Shown here: piece after piece, positions 1-11,037 of the stretch
How positions within the stretch are numbered: the stretch's first letter is position 1
Layout: the number at the start of each line of letters is the position of its first letter
Origin: Buddleja alternifolia
Taxonomy: Eukaryota > Streptophyta > Magnoliopsida > Lamiales > Scrophulariaceae
Direction: 5' to 3'
Assembly: GCA_019426215.1 (NCBI GenBank)
Contig: CM033403.1
Coordinates: 873,001 to 937,000 of the forward strand
DNA length: 64,000 nucleotides
The notes under the pieces: model-generated
Database searches by the model: none
Told to the model about the DNA's origin: nothing
What the model saw: the letters and a program-made list of their open reading frames with translations, nothing else
Position numbers and translations under genes: made by a program

Positions 1-2
1 CT

Positions 3-110
3 GAGGATGGACAAGTATTTTTAACCAATGGACATAGGCTGAAACACTACTCGGGCACTGACTGGAGCGCAGACACATTATCAGTCAAGCTCCGAGAACC
101 ATCGACTTAA
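3..110 (+). pseudogene. C-terminal tail of gypsy integrase (element E)
   Basis: The frame opening at the window edge reads VFLTNGHRLKHY and ends at TAA 108-110. A phrase of the type 'NGHRLKHY' followed by a GGGAGGCAACCCAA stretch (157-170) is characteristic of the end of Athila-type polyproteins. Only the extreme C-terminus is visible, so integrity of the rest cannot be judged. The same phrase (TNGHKLKRY) ends the single ORF of element F. Confidence 0.7.
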
Positions 111-1732
111 GTCGATCCTGAATAGTCGAGCTATTGACTATAAACAAGCGCTTCTTGGGAGGCAACCCAAGTTTGTAAGTTTTTTTTTTCTTTTGTTTGT
201 TTAGTTTGTTTGTTTATGTTTATGTTCAAACATGCACTTTTGGCATGTATGTTTTCGTATGCTTGATGGTTTGAAAAGTTGAAGTGTTAGATATGATAGA
301 CATTTGGACCCCATGTTAAGAGATGCTTATTTTACTCGAGAGGAGAAGAAGCTTTGTAACGATGCATTGGAAGTTAAAGGATGTTTTTCAACATCCTTGG
401 TTGTAAGTGTTCTTTTACCGTTACGTATACTTGTTGTAACAACATTGAGGACAATGTTGGATTTGAGTTTGGGGGTAGAAGAGTGCTTATTTTGAACATT
501 GAAAATGCAATGCTAATTTTTAGCTTGAGTTTGGGGGAAAGTTTGTATGATATCATGTTTAAATACTTTTTTGTTGAGAAAATCAAGTATAAATCTTTTT
601 TTTTTAATCTTTCCAATTGATGCATTAAAATTGATTAACTTGAAAAAAAAAATGGCATGATTTCTTGAAATAATTTGAATTTAATGGAACATATATATCT
701 TTGAAATTGCTCATGGAGACCCTAGACTAGGATTGATTTCTTAGATGATTCACATTGCACAATAAATCGAGGGTAGAGGAGTTGAGAGGATAACCATCTT
801 GAGACACTTAAGGAGTTTTTCCCGGAAAAATTAACTTAGATTTTTCATAAGGTTATAAGTTGAGTAGTAATTTTTTTATGCTAAACAATGAATTAAAAAG
901 GTTGAAGTTTGGTATGACCACAAGTGGTCAGGCTAATATGTACTGGAGGTGAAAAGTTTCATGCCTATATACTGTACTATTATGCTAATTTGAGCTAAGC
1001 TCAAGCCAAAAAGAAGCGATTTTTTAAAAGATCTAGTTTTATTTCGTGGCCTTTGACACTCAAGTGATTAAATCCTTAGGAGTGTCTTTACACTTAATGC
1101 CCCAAAACTATCTAGTTTGGGAGTCATTGATCTAAAACTTGTTACATGGGTGTCATAGAAAGCCTAATGGAATAAAACATTGCACATGATCTAGCCTTAA
1201 TGAGTTTCATATGAATTGAAAGTTTGAATGGTTGAGATAATGAAATTTAAATGGCTATGAGATTTTCTATGATTCTTATGCTTTGTGTTTGATCAAAAGT
1301 TGATAGATATGGGATTAATGTCCAAAATTTGGTAAGGATGCCTTTCGACTATAATACCTTAGATTTATTTTCACTACACCCTATGGAGTCTTTTCGAGTA
1401 TTGGTGTCACATGAGCAAAAGTAGTTGATATGTATATATATTTGTGAGCTATAAAAGGATGATTTTGTGCCATTTATTCTTGTTAATTATGTTGAGATGT
1501 ATTCATTTGGTTGGGATTGAAAGTTTGTTAGATTTTGTGGGTATATCTTCTGCAAACCCTCACGAGACTATAACTCGTCCTTTGAGGTAACTCAAAGGTT
1601 TAAAGGCTTGTTGCACATGCTAAGTGCAATCGTTTACTCCACGAAAGTGAGTTCGTTTGTTGTTTTTGTTTTCTCCTTTTGGTTGATAATGTTTTTCATG
1701 TCTAGAACTTTTATTACTCGAGGTCGAGTAAA
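111..1732 (+). other. Non-coding region between pol and 3' LTR of element E
   Basis: No credible gene is present; short frames (for example 304-620 and 1608-1802) lack domain character. The stretch contains several polypurine-like GAGTTTGGGGG motifs, near 464 and 527. From about 468 to 1740 it is a single-copy homologue of the 1.28-kb unit that is repeated six times, in reverse complement, in element F (19706-27418). Confidence 0.7.
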
Positions 1733-1749
1733 TGATAAGTTTGGGGGAG
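1733..1749 (+). other. Polypurine tract of element E
   Basis: GATAAGTTTGGGGGAGT lies directly before the LTR start TGATAGG. This is the expected position for the plus-strand primer. Confidence 0.75.
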
Positions 1750-3376
1750 TTGATAGGAGTCATTTTTACGTGTTTTTAAGCCCCTTTGCGTTTATGTTTT
1801 AGGTTCATTTATCACTTGATTTTGTCACTTGGTCGTTTAATTCGTGCATTAAGTGATTTCAGGCCTTAAGTGGATACAATTGAAGAAAGGGTGGAAAAAT
1901 GATGTATAAAACAAGTTTACGCCAAGATGTTTCACACCTCCACGACCAAACAAGCAAGAAATAAGTTGGAGTTAGCCAAAATCATGTTTTAGTACCATTT
2001 CCGCACACCTGGGCGCCAAATCAGAAACAACCTCCACGTTGGAACGCCATTGTGATATTTTTAGAGACAGAATTGGATGAAGTGTCCTTCTACAAAGTTT
2101 TAGATCTATGTCTTATCTTTACATGGGTACTTGAATCATCCAATGCGGAGATCTGTGGAGACGTTTATGAATAAAACACTATCCCTGCGCTGGAAAACAC
2201 GAAAGTGGCAGCTCATGTTCTTGTTAGGTGGAAAACAAGAGAATGGTAGGTGCAAATTCTTGGTAGGTGGAAATTCTTGTTAGGTGGAAAACAAGAGAAT
2301 GGTAGGTGCAAATTCTTGGTAGGTAGAAATTCTTGGTAGGAGGAAAGAAAGAGAAGGGTAACTCAAATTCTTGGTAGGTGGATTTTTGGGTATTTAAAGG
2401 GGAGTGGGGAGCTCACTTGAGATCATCAAAAAATCATCCTTTGAGAGTGTGAGGACGAAAATTCAGGGGTTTGGAGGAGCATTCTCTTGGTTTTGAGTCA
2501 TCCTATCATCATACTTGAAGAGCTAAGAAGAGGAAAAGGAGGGATTCAAGCTTCCAATCAAGAATCGATCATCAATCCAAAATAGGGAGTTTCTTAGTTT
2601 GATATTCATCTTTATCTATGAGTAATTCTATGTTTTTATTGTTTTCCCAATTTCAATTATGAACTAATTTTCCCTTAACTAGGGCCATGTGAAGGCCAAA
2701 GTTATGAGTATATATATATGATATTATTCTTCGTATTAATTCTACAATTGCTTTGTGTTTTGATTTTGTGCGTAATTACTTGCATATGTTTGATCGCCAT
2801 ATGTTTGTCATATTGCTTAACTTAATAGTTTGAAAGAATATAAGTTAGGGTTCAAAGAAATCATCACATCATCCGTAAAAAATAGGGAATTGCCCCTAGA
2901 GATAGGTAGAGATTCCCGGGTGCAGTTAGCCGGATTTATTCGGGGAAATTCTAGAACTTGAATGCATGATTATTTATTAAATTCTCGGATAGACATATTT
3001 AGAGAACTGTCAATTTATCATAGGATTATTACAGCCGAGACATCGGGTAGTAATTAATTAAGGAATTTTCACCAAAGCAATAGTAGTCTAATAATACGAA
3101 GAATAGTTTATATTTATATTAACAAGTAAATTTGGTTGAAGCATGTGCCTTAGTTGTTTTATCTCATAAGAATCTAAATCTATTTGCTAAGTCTCGTTTT
3201 TACATTTTTATTGTAAATTAATCACAATCTTTTAATTCAATTTTAATTGCTTTTAAATTCCTAGCTTTAAATAATCTTGTCTCTGTGGGATCGATAACTC
3301 GGACTTAAAGTCCACTTTATTACTACACACGACCAGTCCCCTTGCTGTTTAATACACGTAAGGATTTTTCGTGTCA
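1750..3376 (+). repeat. 3' LTR of element E
   Basis: This LTR of 1627 bp begins TGATAGGAGTC after the polypurine tract and ends CGTGTCA. Its terminal region (3280-3376) is a diverged counterpart of the start of the F LTRs at 17840 and 28831 in reverse complement, including the ACTACACACGACCAGT stretch. The LTR fragment G shares its central region. The 5' LTR is not in the window, so its age cannot be estimated. Confidence 0.85.
2213..2386. repeat. Short tandem repeat inside the E LTR
   Basis: Phrases of the type 'tcttg(g/t)taggtgg' and 'aacaagagaatggtaggtg' recur several times here in a higher-order pattern of about 60 bp. This looks like local slippage within the LTR. Confidence 0.6.
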
Positions 3377-3977
3377 CAAAAACCTCAACCTTTCATCTGA
3401 GTGAGAAAAGTTGTTGAAACTCATTACAGGCAGTATTTCTGAGTGAGAGAAGCTTGTAGAAGACGATATTCATTGGTGCTGAAATCTGTGTGATCAAGGA
3501 GCCCGAGATCATTTTCATTCTTTACTATCTTGTAGAAGATTCTGTGTGATTCTTTGATAATCGTCTTAGTAATTTCCTCCAAGTGAAAAAGGAGAAAAAG
3601 GACGTAGCTGGGATTACATCACCCAGTGAACCTTACAAATTATTGTGTCATTTATATTTTAATGTCTTATATCTGTCATATTACATTATTCTAAAAGACA
3701 AGTAAAATTGCAAAGCGATTAAATTATCCAAAAGAACGCTAAAAATCATTTCCGCTGTGCTAACCCTGATTAAGTGATCTAAGCGTTACCCTACTTTGGT
3801 AAATTGCTAAACTCACTAAGTCTAAGTTATCTTTACTGAAGCGCCTGACCCAAGCGCTCAGCCTTCCAAGGATCTTTGAAAAGTAACACGAAATTTTTAA
3901 AGTCTAAAAAGACTTCAGAGTCTATTCAACCCCCCCCCCCCCTTTTAGACCCTTTCGTATGCCACTTGGGACCATAA
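3377..3977 (+). repeat. Partial 5' LTR of element A
   Basis: This is the 3' portion of the LTR, matching about 14895-15498. The upstream part is separated off by element E. It ends GGGACCATAA where other copies read GGGACCATCA or GGGACTATCA, so the terminal CA is mutated. It carries a run of 13 C (3930-3942), against 7 in the 3' LTR. Confidence 0.85.
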
Positions 3978-3979
3978 AG

Positions 3980-3993
3980 TGGTATTAGAGCGG
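3980..3993 (+). other. Primer-binding site of element A (tRNA-iMet type)
   Basis: TGGTATTAGAGCGG begins two bases after the LTR end. It is one base from the usual copia TGGTATCAGAGC, complementary to the 3' end of initiator methionine tRNA. Confidence 0.85.
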
Positions 3994-4094
3994 TTGAATT
4001 AGAAACCTAAGCGTTTCCGAGCATAACTGCTTGTTTAGATCCATTTGTTTTTGAACTTAGTCGCTTTAAGTTTTCTCTTTAAAAACATCTCATT

Positions 4095-5699
4095 ATGGCC
4101 TTCAACAAAATGCCTAAGTTGGTAGAGTCAAATTATGATTCTTGGAAACTTAAAGCATTCGCTTACTTGTGCTCATGCGATAGTGAAATGTGTGATGTTA
4201 TTACAGGTGGTCCCATTCAGATTATAAAATTTGTAACTCGAGCTCCTGGAGCAACCGAGGCCACTCCAGATGGTTATGTCGAGAAACCTAAGTTAGAATG
4301 GACGCCTGAGGATCGAAAAAGAGCAAATCTAGATAATGTTGGACGAAGTGCACTTTACTCAGCGTTAGGAGACAACGATGCATTGTTCAACAAGATCAAG
4401 CAATGTAAGACTTCCAAAGAAATATGGGATAAGTTGGCTATAGTGTGTGAAGGATCAGCACAAATGAAGGAGAATAAGCTTTCCATAGCCATGCAAAGAT
4501 TTGAGCATTTCAAGATGCAGCCCAATGAGACGCTAGAACAATTGGACGCAAGGTTTACTTTGCTCGTTACAGAGTTAGCGTCATTAGACAAGGAATTGAC
4601 CAACAAGGAAATGGTCAACAAGATTTTCAGAAGTCTTCCGAGCAAGTATCTAATTAAGACTGTTACTATGAGAGAATCACAGACATTGGAGACTCTTACT
4701 CCAGAGCATGTCTTTTCAGAGTTAAAGGCATTTGAGTTCGAATTGGGTGAAGTCAGCCACACATAGACTTCAGTAACTGAATCAGGAGCTTTAATCGCTA
4801 CAACTAAAAGCAAGGGTAAAGCGGTTAGTGAGGTTAAAACTATGGAATCAAATGAAGAAAAGCAAATGGCTTTATTGGTCAAGAAATTCAAAAAAATTCT
4901 AAGATATGAAAAGAGAAATCCTATCGGACAAACGTCATTTCAGACTTCTCTCCCTGCTCCAGTGCCTCAGTATCGAGCGCCAGTGTACTCTGCACCTCAA
5001 CCAGTAGCGCCAGTTCCATACCAAGCGCCTCCGTCCCCTACTCAAAATCTCTCAGCGCCAGTAGTCTCAAAGCGATTATCCACTGAACAGAAAATGAAAA
5101 CTAATTTGTGTTATATTTGCAGGAAACCAGGGCACTACCAGGTAAATTGCCCTTATCCAAATGTGTCAAAGCCCTCAAGGCAAGACTATGCGGATAGAAA
5201 CCAATTCAGGAGCAACCTTCGCCAACAAGGTTTGTTAGCGGAATCTGAACCATTCTCCGCAGCTGAAGAGGATTTGGAATCATCAGATGAAAGCAGTGAT
5301 GATGAGCCTACAAGCGACTCAGCGTTGATTTGTCTTATGGCAAGAGATGATGAAGCGTCTGACGACTCGCTACCAGAGGTACCTAGAGCCAGCACCGATA
5401 CTTCAGTTTGGTACATTGATAGTGGATCGTCAAGACACATGACTGGTTCCAAAAATCTTTTAGTCAACTATCAAGCTACCAACGATCCTCAAGTTATATT
5501 CGGTGATAACTCCAAAGGTAAAACCAAAGGTATAGGTATGATGCATAGGGGGAACATCATGATCAGTGATGTATATTACGTTGAGGGTCTTAAGCATAAT
5601 CTGTTAAGCATTAGTCAATTTTGTGATAAAGGCTTTGAGGTAAAATTCTCAAGCGACTTCTGCTACGTTAACGACGCTAAGACTAAGTCTACCAAATAA
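4095..5699 (+). pseudogene. gag: Gag and protease region of element A
   Basis: Gag would form the RNA-packaging particle and the aspartic protease would process the polyprotein. The start is the ATG of MAFNKMPKLV, 101 bases after the primer-binding site, and B has the same start. The N-terminal part carries a copia Gag domain with SYLIKT-type residues near codons 190-200. An in-frame TAG at 4764-4766 interrupts it (B reads through). The zinc knuckle CYICRKPGHYQVNC lies at about 5110-5151, and the protease motif WYIDSGSSRHMTG at about 5410-5448. The frame stops at TAA 5697-5699, again open in B. The linker between knuckle and protease lacks a 954-bp segment found in B. Confidence 0.88.
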
Positions 5700-6877
5700 A
5701 GAGGAAAAAGAACAAACAATGTGTATTTAGTAGATTGGGATTCTACATCTGATAACAACCCCACATGTTTTGTTGCTAAAAGTCAAAATGAATTGGGTTG
5801 GTTATAGCATAGAAACATGAATCACCTCAATTTCAAGGCAATCTCTCAGTTAATATCGCTAAATCTTGTAGAAGGATTACCTAAGGTTCCTTTCAGAAAA
5901 ATCTCTTATGTGATGCATGTCAAATGGGTAAACAAGTTAAATCATCTTTTAAAAAGAAACAATGTCTATCTACTTCTAGAGTTCTTGAACTATTGCATCT
6001 AGATTTGTTTGCTCCTATTCAAATCATGAGTGTTAGTGGTAAAAAGTACTCGCCAGTAATAGTTGATGATTTCTCTCGCTATACGTGGGTAGAATTTCTA
6101 GCGACCAAAGATGAAACTAGTGTCAAGCTCACAACGCTAATTCGTCAATTGCAAAATTTAAAAGATCTAAGGGTGACGAGAATGAGAAGCGATAGAGGAA
6201 CTGAATTTACTAACCAATTTGTTGAGAAGTTTTGTACAGATTTAGGAATACTTCATGAGTATTCTGCTCCTAGAACACCTCAATAGAATGGAGTTGCCGA
6301 GCGACGGAACAGAACGCTTAAAGAAGCAGCAAGGACGTTGTTAGCAGAGTCCAAGCTGCCTCAAAGGTTTTGGGCCAAAGCCATCAACACCGCTTGCTAC
6401 ACTCAGAACCGGTGTATGATCAACAAGCAACATGAGAAGACTCCATATGAGTTATGGAAGAGACGTAAGCCTAACGTTTCATATTTTCATGTTTTTGGTT
6501 CAAAATGTTTCATTCATAACAATGGATACCAAAGCCTAAAGACATTTGATCCTAAAGCGGATGAGGGAATCTTTCTAGGATATGCCAAAGATGGGAAAAG
6601 CTTACGGATCCTAAATAAGATCAAATCAAAGGTTGAAGAATCCATTCATGTTGTGTTTGATGATGCTAACCAAGAACCGATTAAGGTTAATCCTGATGAT
6701 GTAGGAATTGAAGATCTCACTCAACAAGCGTCATGAATCAATCTTGGTGATGATAGTGATGACGAAGATGATGAGATTCATGTACCTTTTCCTAAGGATA
6801 CTCGTGAGGTTAACAATGATAATGTCTGAATTGCTGATGATCATGAAGAGAATGATCATCAAGAGCAGATTGGAACT
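5700..6877 (+). pseudogene. int: Integrase region of element A
   Basis: This region would insert the cDNA into the host genome. An HHCC zinc-binding domain (H in RNMNH, then C..C before MGKQ) is split by a 1-bp deletion near 5885. It is also cut by a TAG near 5806 where B has TGG. The catalytic core is readable from 5924: HLDLFAP (first Asp), SDRGTEF (second Asp) and NGVAER (Glu), matching D,D-35-E. CAATAG at 6283-6288 breaks it where B reads CAACAG. After the core come the conserved FGSKCFIHN and FLGYA phrases, then stops at 6734-6736 and near 6826 in the acidic linker to reverse transcriptase. Confidence 0.87.
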
Positions 6878-8606
6878 ATGAATGATGCAGCGTCTACGCA
6901 AGAGACAAATGAGAATCAAGCGATTGACAACCAAGAGTCTCTCAACCCGTTCCAACCAGACCGCAAATGGTTTAGCGACCATCCACCAGAGCTAGTGATT
7001 GGAGATATTGAAGCACCTGTTAGAACTAGGTCCGCTACAATTAATGAGGCCATGTTCGGAAGCTTCCTATCTCAAATGGAACCAAAGAAAGCGGATGAAG
7101 CGCTTAGTGATTCAAGTTGGGTAGAAGCAATGCAAGAAGAGCTTAACCAATTTGAGAGAAGCAAGGTTTGGACACTAGTACCAAGACCAACTTACCAAGG
7201 AGTTATTGGGACTAGATGGGTTTTTAGGAACAAGATGGATGAAGTTGGCATTGTTATAAGAAACAAAGCCAGATTAGTCGCTCAGGGTTATTGTCAAGAA
7301 GAGGGAATTGATTTTGATGAAACATATGCCCCAGTAGCCCGTCTTGAAGCGATTAGGATGTTCCTAGCATTTGCCGCATTCAACAAGTTCACAGTATACC
7401 AAATGGACGTGAAGAGTGCTTTCCTGAATGGTAAACTCCAAGAAGAAGTATATGTGGAGCAACCTCCAGGATTCATCAACAACCATGGCAAGAGTATGGT
7501 CTACAAATTGGATAAGGCACTCTATGGCCTTAAACAAGCACCAAGAGCATGGTATGACACTCTCTATCTTCCTTATTGGTAAAGGCTTTTCAAAAGGCAG
7601 CGTTGATACAACGTTATTTAAAATTACCCATAATGAAGATATTCTCTTAGTCCAAATTTATGTTGATGATATTATATTTGGTTCTACAAATAAGCGATTG
7701 TGTGAGAAATTTTCGAAAATGATGCAAGATCAATTTGAAATGAGCATGATGGGTGAATTAACTTTCTTCTTAGGATTACAAGTTAAACAACTCACTAATG
7801 GAATATTTATAAACCAAGCTAAATATACTAAAGATATGATTAAGAAATTTGGTATGGAAAATGCATCATCTTCAAAAATTCCAATGAGCCAAACGCTTAA
7901 GTTAGATAAAGATGAAAGTGGGAAGAAAATCGATATCACTAACTATAGAGGTATCATTGGATCACTTCTTTATCTTACCGCTAGTAGACCTGATATTATG
8001 TTTTCGGTATGCATGTGTGCACGATTTCAATCTGATCCTAGAGAATCACACTTAAATGCTACTAAGAGAATCCTTAAATTCCTAAAAGGCACACAAAATG
8101 TGGGCTTATGGTATCCACAGGACTCTCCTTTTGAACTAATTGGTTATTCAGACGCAGATTTTGCAGGATGCAAAATAGATAGAAAAAGTACTAGTGGTAC
8201 ATGTCAATTTCTAGGTGATAGACTAGTTTCGTGGCATAGCAAGAAACAACAATCGATAGCGACTTCTACCGCTGAGGCAGAGTATGTAGCCGCTGGAAGC
8301 TGTTGTGCACAAATCCTTTGGATGAGGCAACAACTTAGAGATTATGGAACAATCCTAAGTCCTACCCCAATCCATTATGATAATCAAAGCGCTTTAGCTA
8401 TGACCCAAAATCCTGTCCTTCATTCTAGAACCAAACACATTGACATTAGATACCATTTCTTGCATGACCATGTTCAAAAGAAAGATATCTCCATGCATTT
8501 CATTGGAACTGACAAACAATTGGCAGATATCTTCACCAAAGCGCTCAACGAACAAAGCTTTCTCACTCTGAGAAGTGAATTAGGTATGATTGACTTAAAC
8601 GCTTAA
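6878..8606 (+). pseudogene. Reverse transcriptase and RNase H of element A
   Basis: This region would copy element RNA into DNA. The copia RT signature is clear: [36 protein letters not shown] and [15 protein letters not shown] 2-bp deletion near 7563-7570, against B, shifts the frame. The catalytic YVDDIIFGSTN follows in the next frame at about 7660. RNase H reads SDADFAGCKIDRKSTSGT and TAEAEYVAAG and ends ELGMIDLNA at 8606. Apart from the frameshift this is the best preserved part of pol. Confidence 0.9.
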
Positions 8607-9423
8607 ATCATAAAACATCATATTTATAGGCATAAAATCTAGGGGGAATCCACCTTTGTTTATGTCTAAAGAGTTTATCAAAAATTTTGAAATGAGTCAT
8701 CAATTTTAGGGGGAACTTTAAAATTGTACTTATCTCAATATATCAAGCGACTGTGATCAAAAATGACTTTTAAAATCCTAAGCATTGATCACTAGCGCTT
8801 ATCTTTTTATGCATTTAAAATCTCTAATAAAGTTATCTTTTATAAATCCAAGCGATTGATTTTTTTAAATAAAAACTTCAGTGTTGAAAGAATTCCCACT
8901 TTAACGCTAAGTAACTTTCTTTCAAAAATTCATGCATAGTTTTCATCGCTAAAGGAAACGTGTGGATAAGTCCAAAAGATCAGATTTGATAACTACCCAC
9001 ACGTGCCTATCAAATCGAACTGACGGTAATGATTCCTATCTAAACCTAGGCGGTTCAGTAATTGCATGAGTCTGAGTATGTGTCAGTGTACTATCAGGCG
9101 CGTGTATTTCACGCTGAAAATTTCAAATTTTCTCAAACGTTTTCAAAAAGTAACTGCGGACACGAAAAATATTATAGTACCCTATTTTACCGCACTTTTT
9201 GACATCCGAAGTTATGTGTACACGGTTCAGATTCCTTCTGTCATTAACTTTTGTACACGTGTCATTCACTTACCAACTGAGGATTTATTTTTGCCTCCTA
9301 TTTAAACCATTCAAAAACTTTACGGTAAACCTTTATCACTTCCAAATTCTTTTACTGCAAAAGTTATTTCTCTCTAAAGGCAAGAACTTTTCTCATTCCT
9401 TCAAAAGCTTCCAACTTTCAGCA
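8607..9423 (+). other. Spacer between pol and extra ORF of element A
   Basis: No domain is recognisable. The stretch is AT-rich and B contains a related version just after its pol. The frame 9066-9305 has no domain character. A leader or splice acceptor for a subgenomic RNA of the downstream ORF could lie here, but I cannot point to one. Confidence 0.55.
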
Positions 9424-10701
9424 ATGGCACCCAAAGCTTCAAAATCTTCAAAATCATCCAAGTCTGACACCAGAAAAACTTCACGTACTGAAAAACTAGT
9501 TACGATTAACGCTGGATTTCTGATTAACTGGGATTACCTTTATGAGAACCAGAACTTTCCTCTTCGAACGGTTCTTCCACTCGTTCAAGAATCTGGTTTG
9601 AGAGATATGATCACTACTAATTTCAACTACTTTGAAGAAGAATCTCTCTATTTTTTCAACAACGCCCAGATTTCTGAAGACGGAACTTCCCTATCCTGCG
9701 ACTTCCCTTTTGCTAAAGAGACCTTTGTTCTCACTCCTTCCTTGATATGTTCATTGCTGATTCTGCCCAATGATTGCACTGAGGTAGAAAACGTCACTCT
9801 CGGAGATGCTACAAAAGTCTGGGAGTTGATAAAGAAAGAAGATGTTGATACTGCGTATGAGCCGAACTTCAAGAAAAATGATATGAAGGGCGAATACGTT
9901 ATTCTCGCTGATCTATGTTCAAAAATGATCGAATGCAGAAAAGGGACATTCGATAAAGTCACAAATGTCAGTACAAGATGACGGTGGCCATTCTGACCAA
10001 GTTAAAAGTTAACTGGTCTCTCTACGTTTTTAATCGCTTCAAAACAGCGATGGCCAAGCCAGTGAATCCCAAGCCCTATGGGATTGTGCTAAGTCGTATT
10101 CTTAGCGCTTGCGGTTATACAAAATCTTTTGGCACAAAGATTCCAGCGACCAAATTCTACGACAGAAAGATGATTAGTGGAATGCTCAAACCTCGAAAAC
10201 ATGGTGGAGCAGCGGTTTCCAAAGAAGAGCGTCGGCGACTCCAAGCCGAAGGAGTTGTTCGCAGTGATGATGAAGATCAAGCGTCTTCCTCTTCATCATC
10301 ATCCTCGTCCTCTGAAGAAGTGGTGGTCAAGCGACCTAAGAGAAAGATTGTTCTCAAAGTCACTGAGCCATCCAAGTCAGCAAAGAAACAGAAACCTGAA
10401 CCAAAGAAGAAGAAGCCGGAGCCCAAAAAGAAGCAAAAGATTCCTTCTCCCCTTCCTAAATCTCCATCGCCTCCTCCAGCGCTTACCTTCTCTGTTCCCG
10501 AGGAAGAAGAGGAAGCAGTGGACGAAGAAGTACCGCTTGCACGAAGGCGTACTCCTACCTCTACTCCTGCAGCATCCTCTAGCGCTACAGCAAAATCAGC
10601 GCTTAGAGAGTCAGCGAGTGTTCCTCCTTCTGACGCTGTTCCTGAAGTCAGCTCAGATCCTCAAGCCGTTTCTCCATCTGAGAGGCTTTCCAATGTTCAG
10701 G

Positions 10702-10774
10702 GTAAGTATTTGCTAAGCAAATTAGTCTATCCTTTCCTCGTTAGTCTCTAACGCTAGGATAAAAACTCTTTCAG
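10702..10774 (+). other. Putative intron 1 of the extra ORF
   Basis: The donor is CAGG|GTAAGT and the acceptor TCTTTCAG|CACC; length is 73 bp. Joining the flanks in phase 1 (g|ca) keeps the frame open, whereas the unspliced frame reaches a stop at about 10751. The interior is T-rich. Confidence 0.72.
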
Positions 10775-10954
10775 CACCAAGTGAAGCAGATATTCATTAT
10801 GTTCTCAACACTCTTGAAGAACTAAATATCCCCATTCGTGTTGATCCAATAACTTCTTTTATCGATTTAGAACTCGAAGAAGAAGTTCAGGAGCCTGAGG
10901 GACTTGTCCAAGAATCAGATCAAGCGACTGAAATAGTTGATGATATTCCTCAGG

Positions 10955-11037
10955 GTAAGCGATGTAGTCCTTTTAGTCTATAATTTCTACATAGTAGGAA
11001 TTTTTGCTTGCTTTTCTCAATCGCTTACATGTATCAG
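10955..11037 (+). other. Putative intron 2 of the extra ORF
   Basis: The donor is CAGG|GTAAGC and the acceptor TGTATCAG|CTCA; length is 83 bp and phase is again 1 (g|ct). The intervening exon 10775-10954 is open for 60 codons and joins in frame to the 11038 exon. Confidence 0.72.

Larger units (their letters stand above)
1..3376 (+). mobile_element. Element E: 3' part of an Athila-type Ty3/gypsy retrotransposon
   Basis: The window opens in the last codons of a gypsy integrase, then shows a long non-coding internal stretch, a polypurine tract and a complete 3' LTR ending at 3376. The element reads on the + strand; its 5' part lies outside the window. Its LTR ends (TGATAGG...GTGTCA), polypurine tract and internal sequence match those of element F in reverse complement, so the two are related. 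At 3377 the sequence changes directly into the 5' LTR of copia element A. The intact 3' LTR of A has the same continuous sequence around 14897, so E inserted into that LTR. Confidence 0.85.

Noticed and set aside
4355..4891. 178-codon minus-strand frame opposite Gag of A
   Set aside because: Shadow of the real Gag frame; B shows only a shorter, diverged shadow at 50450-50719.
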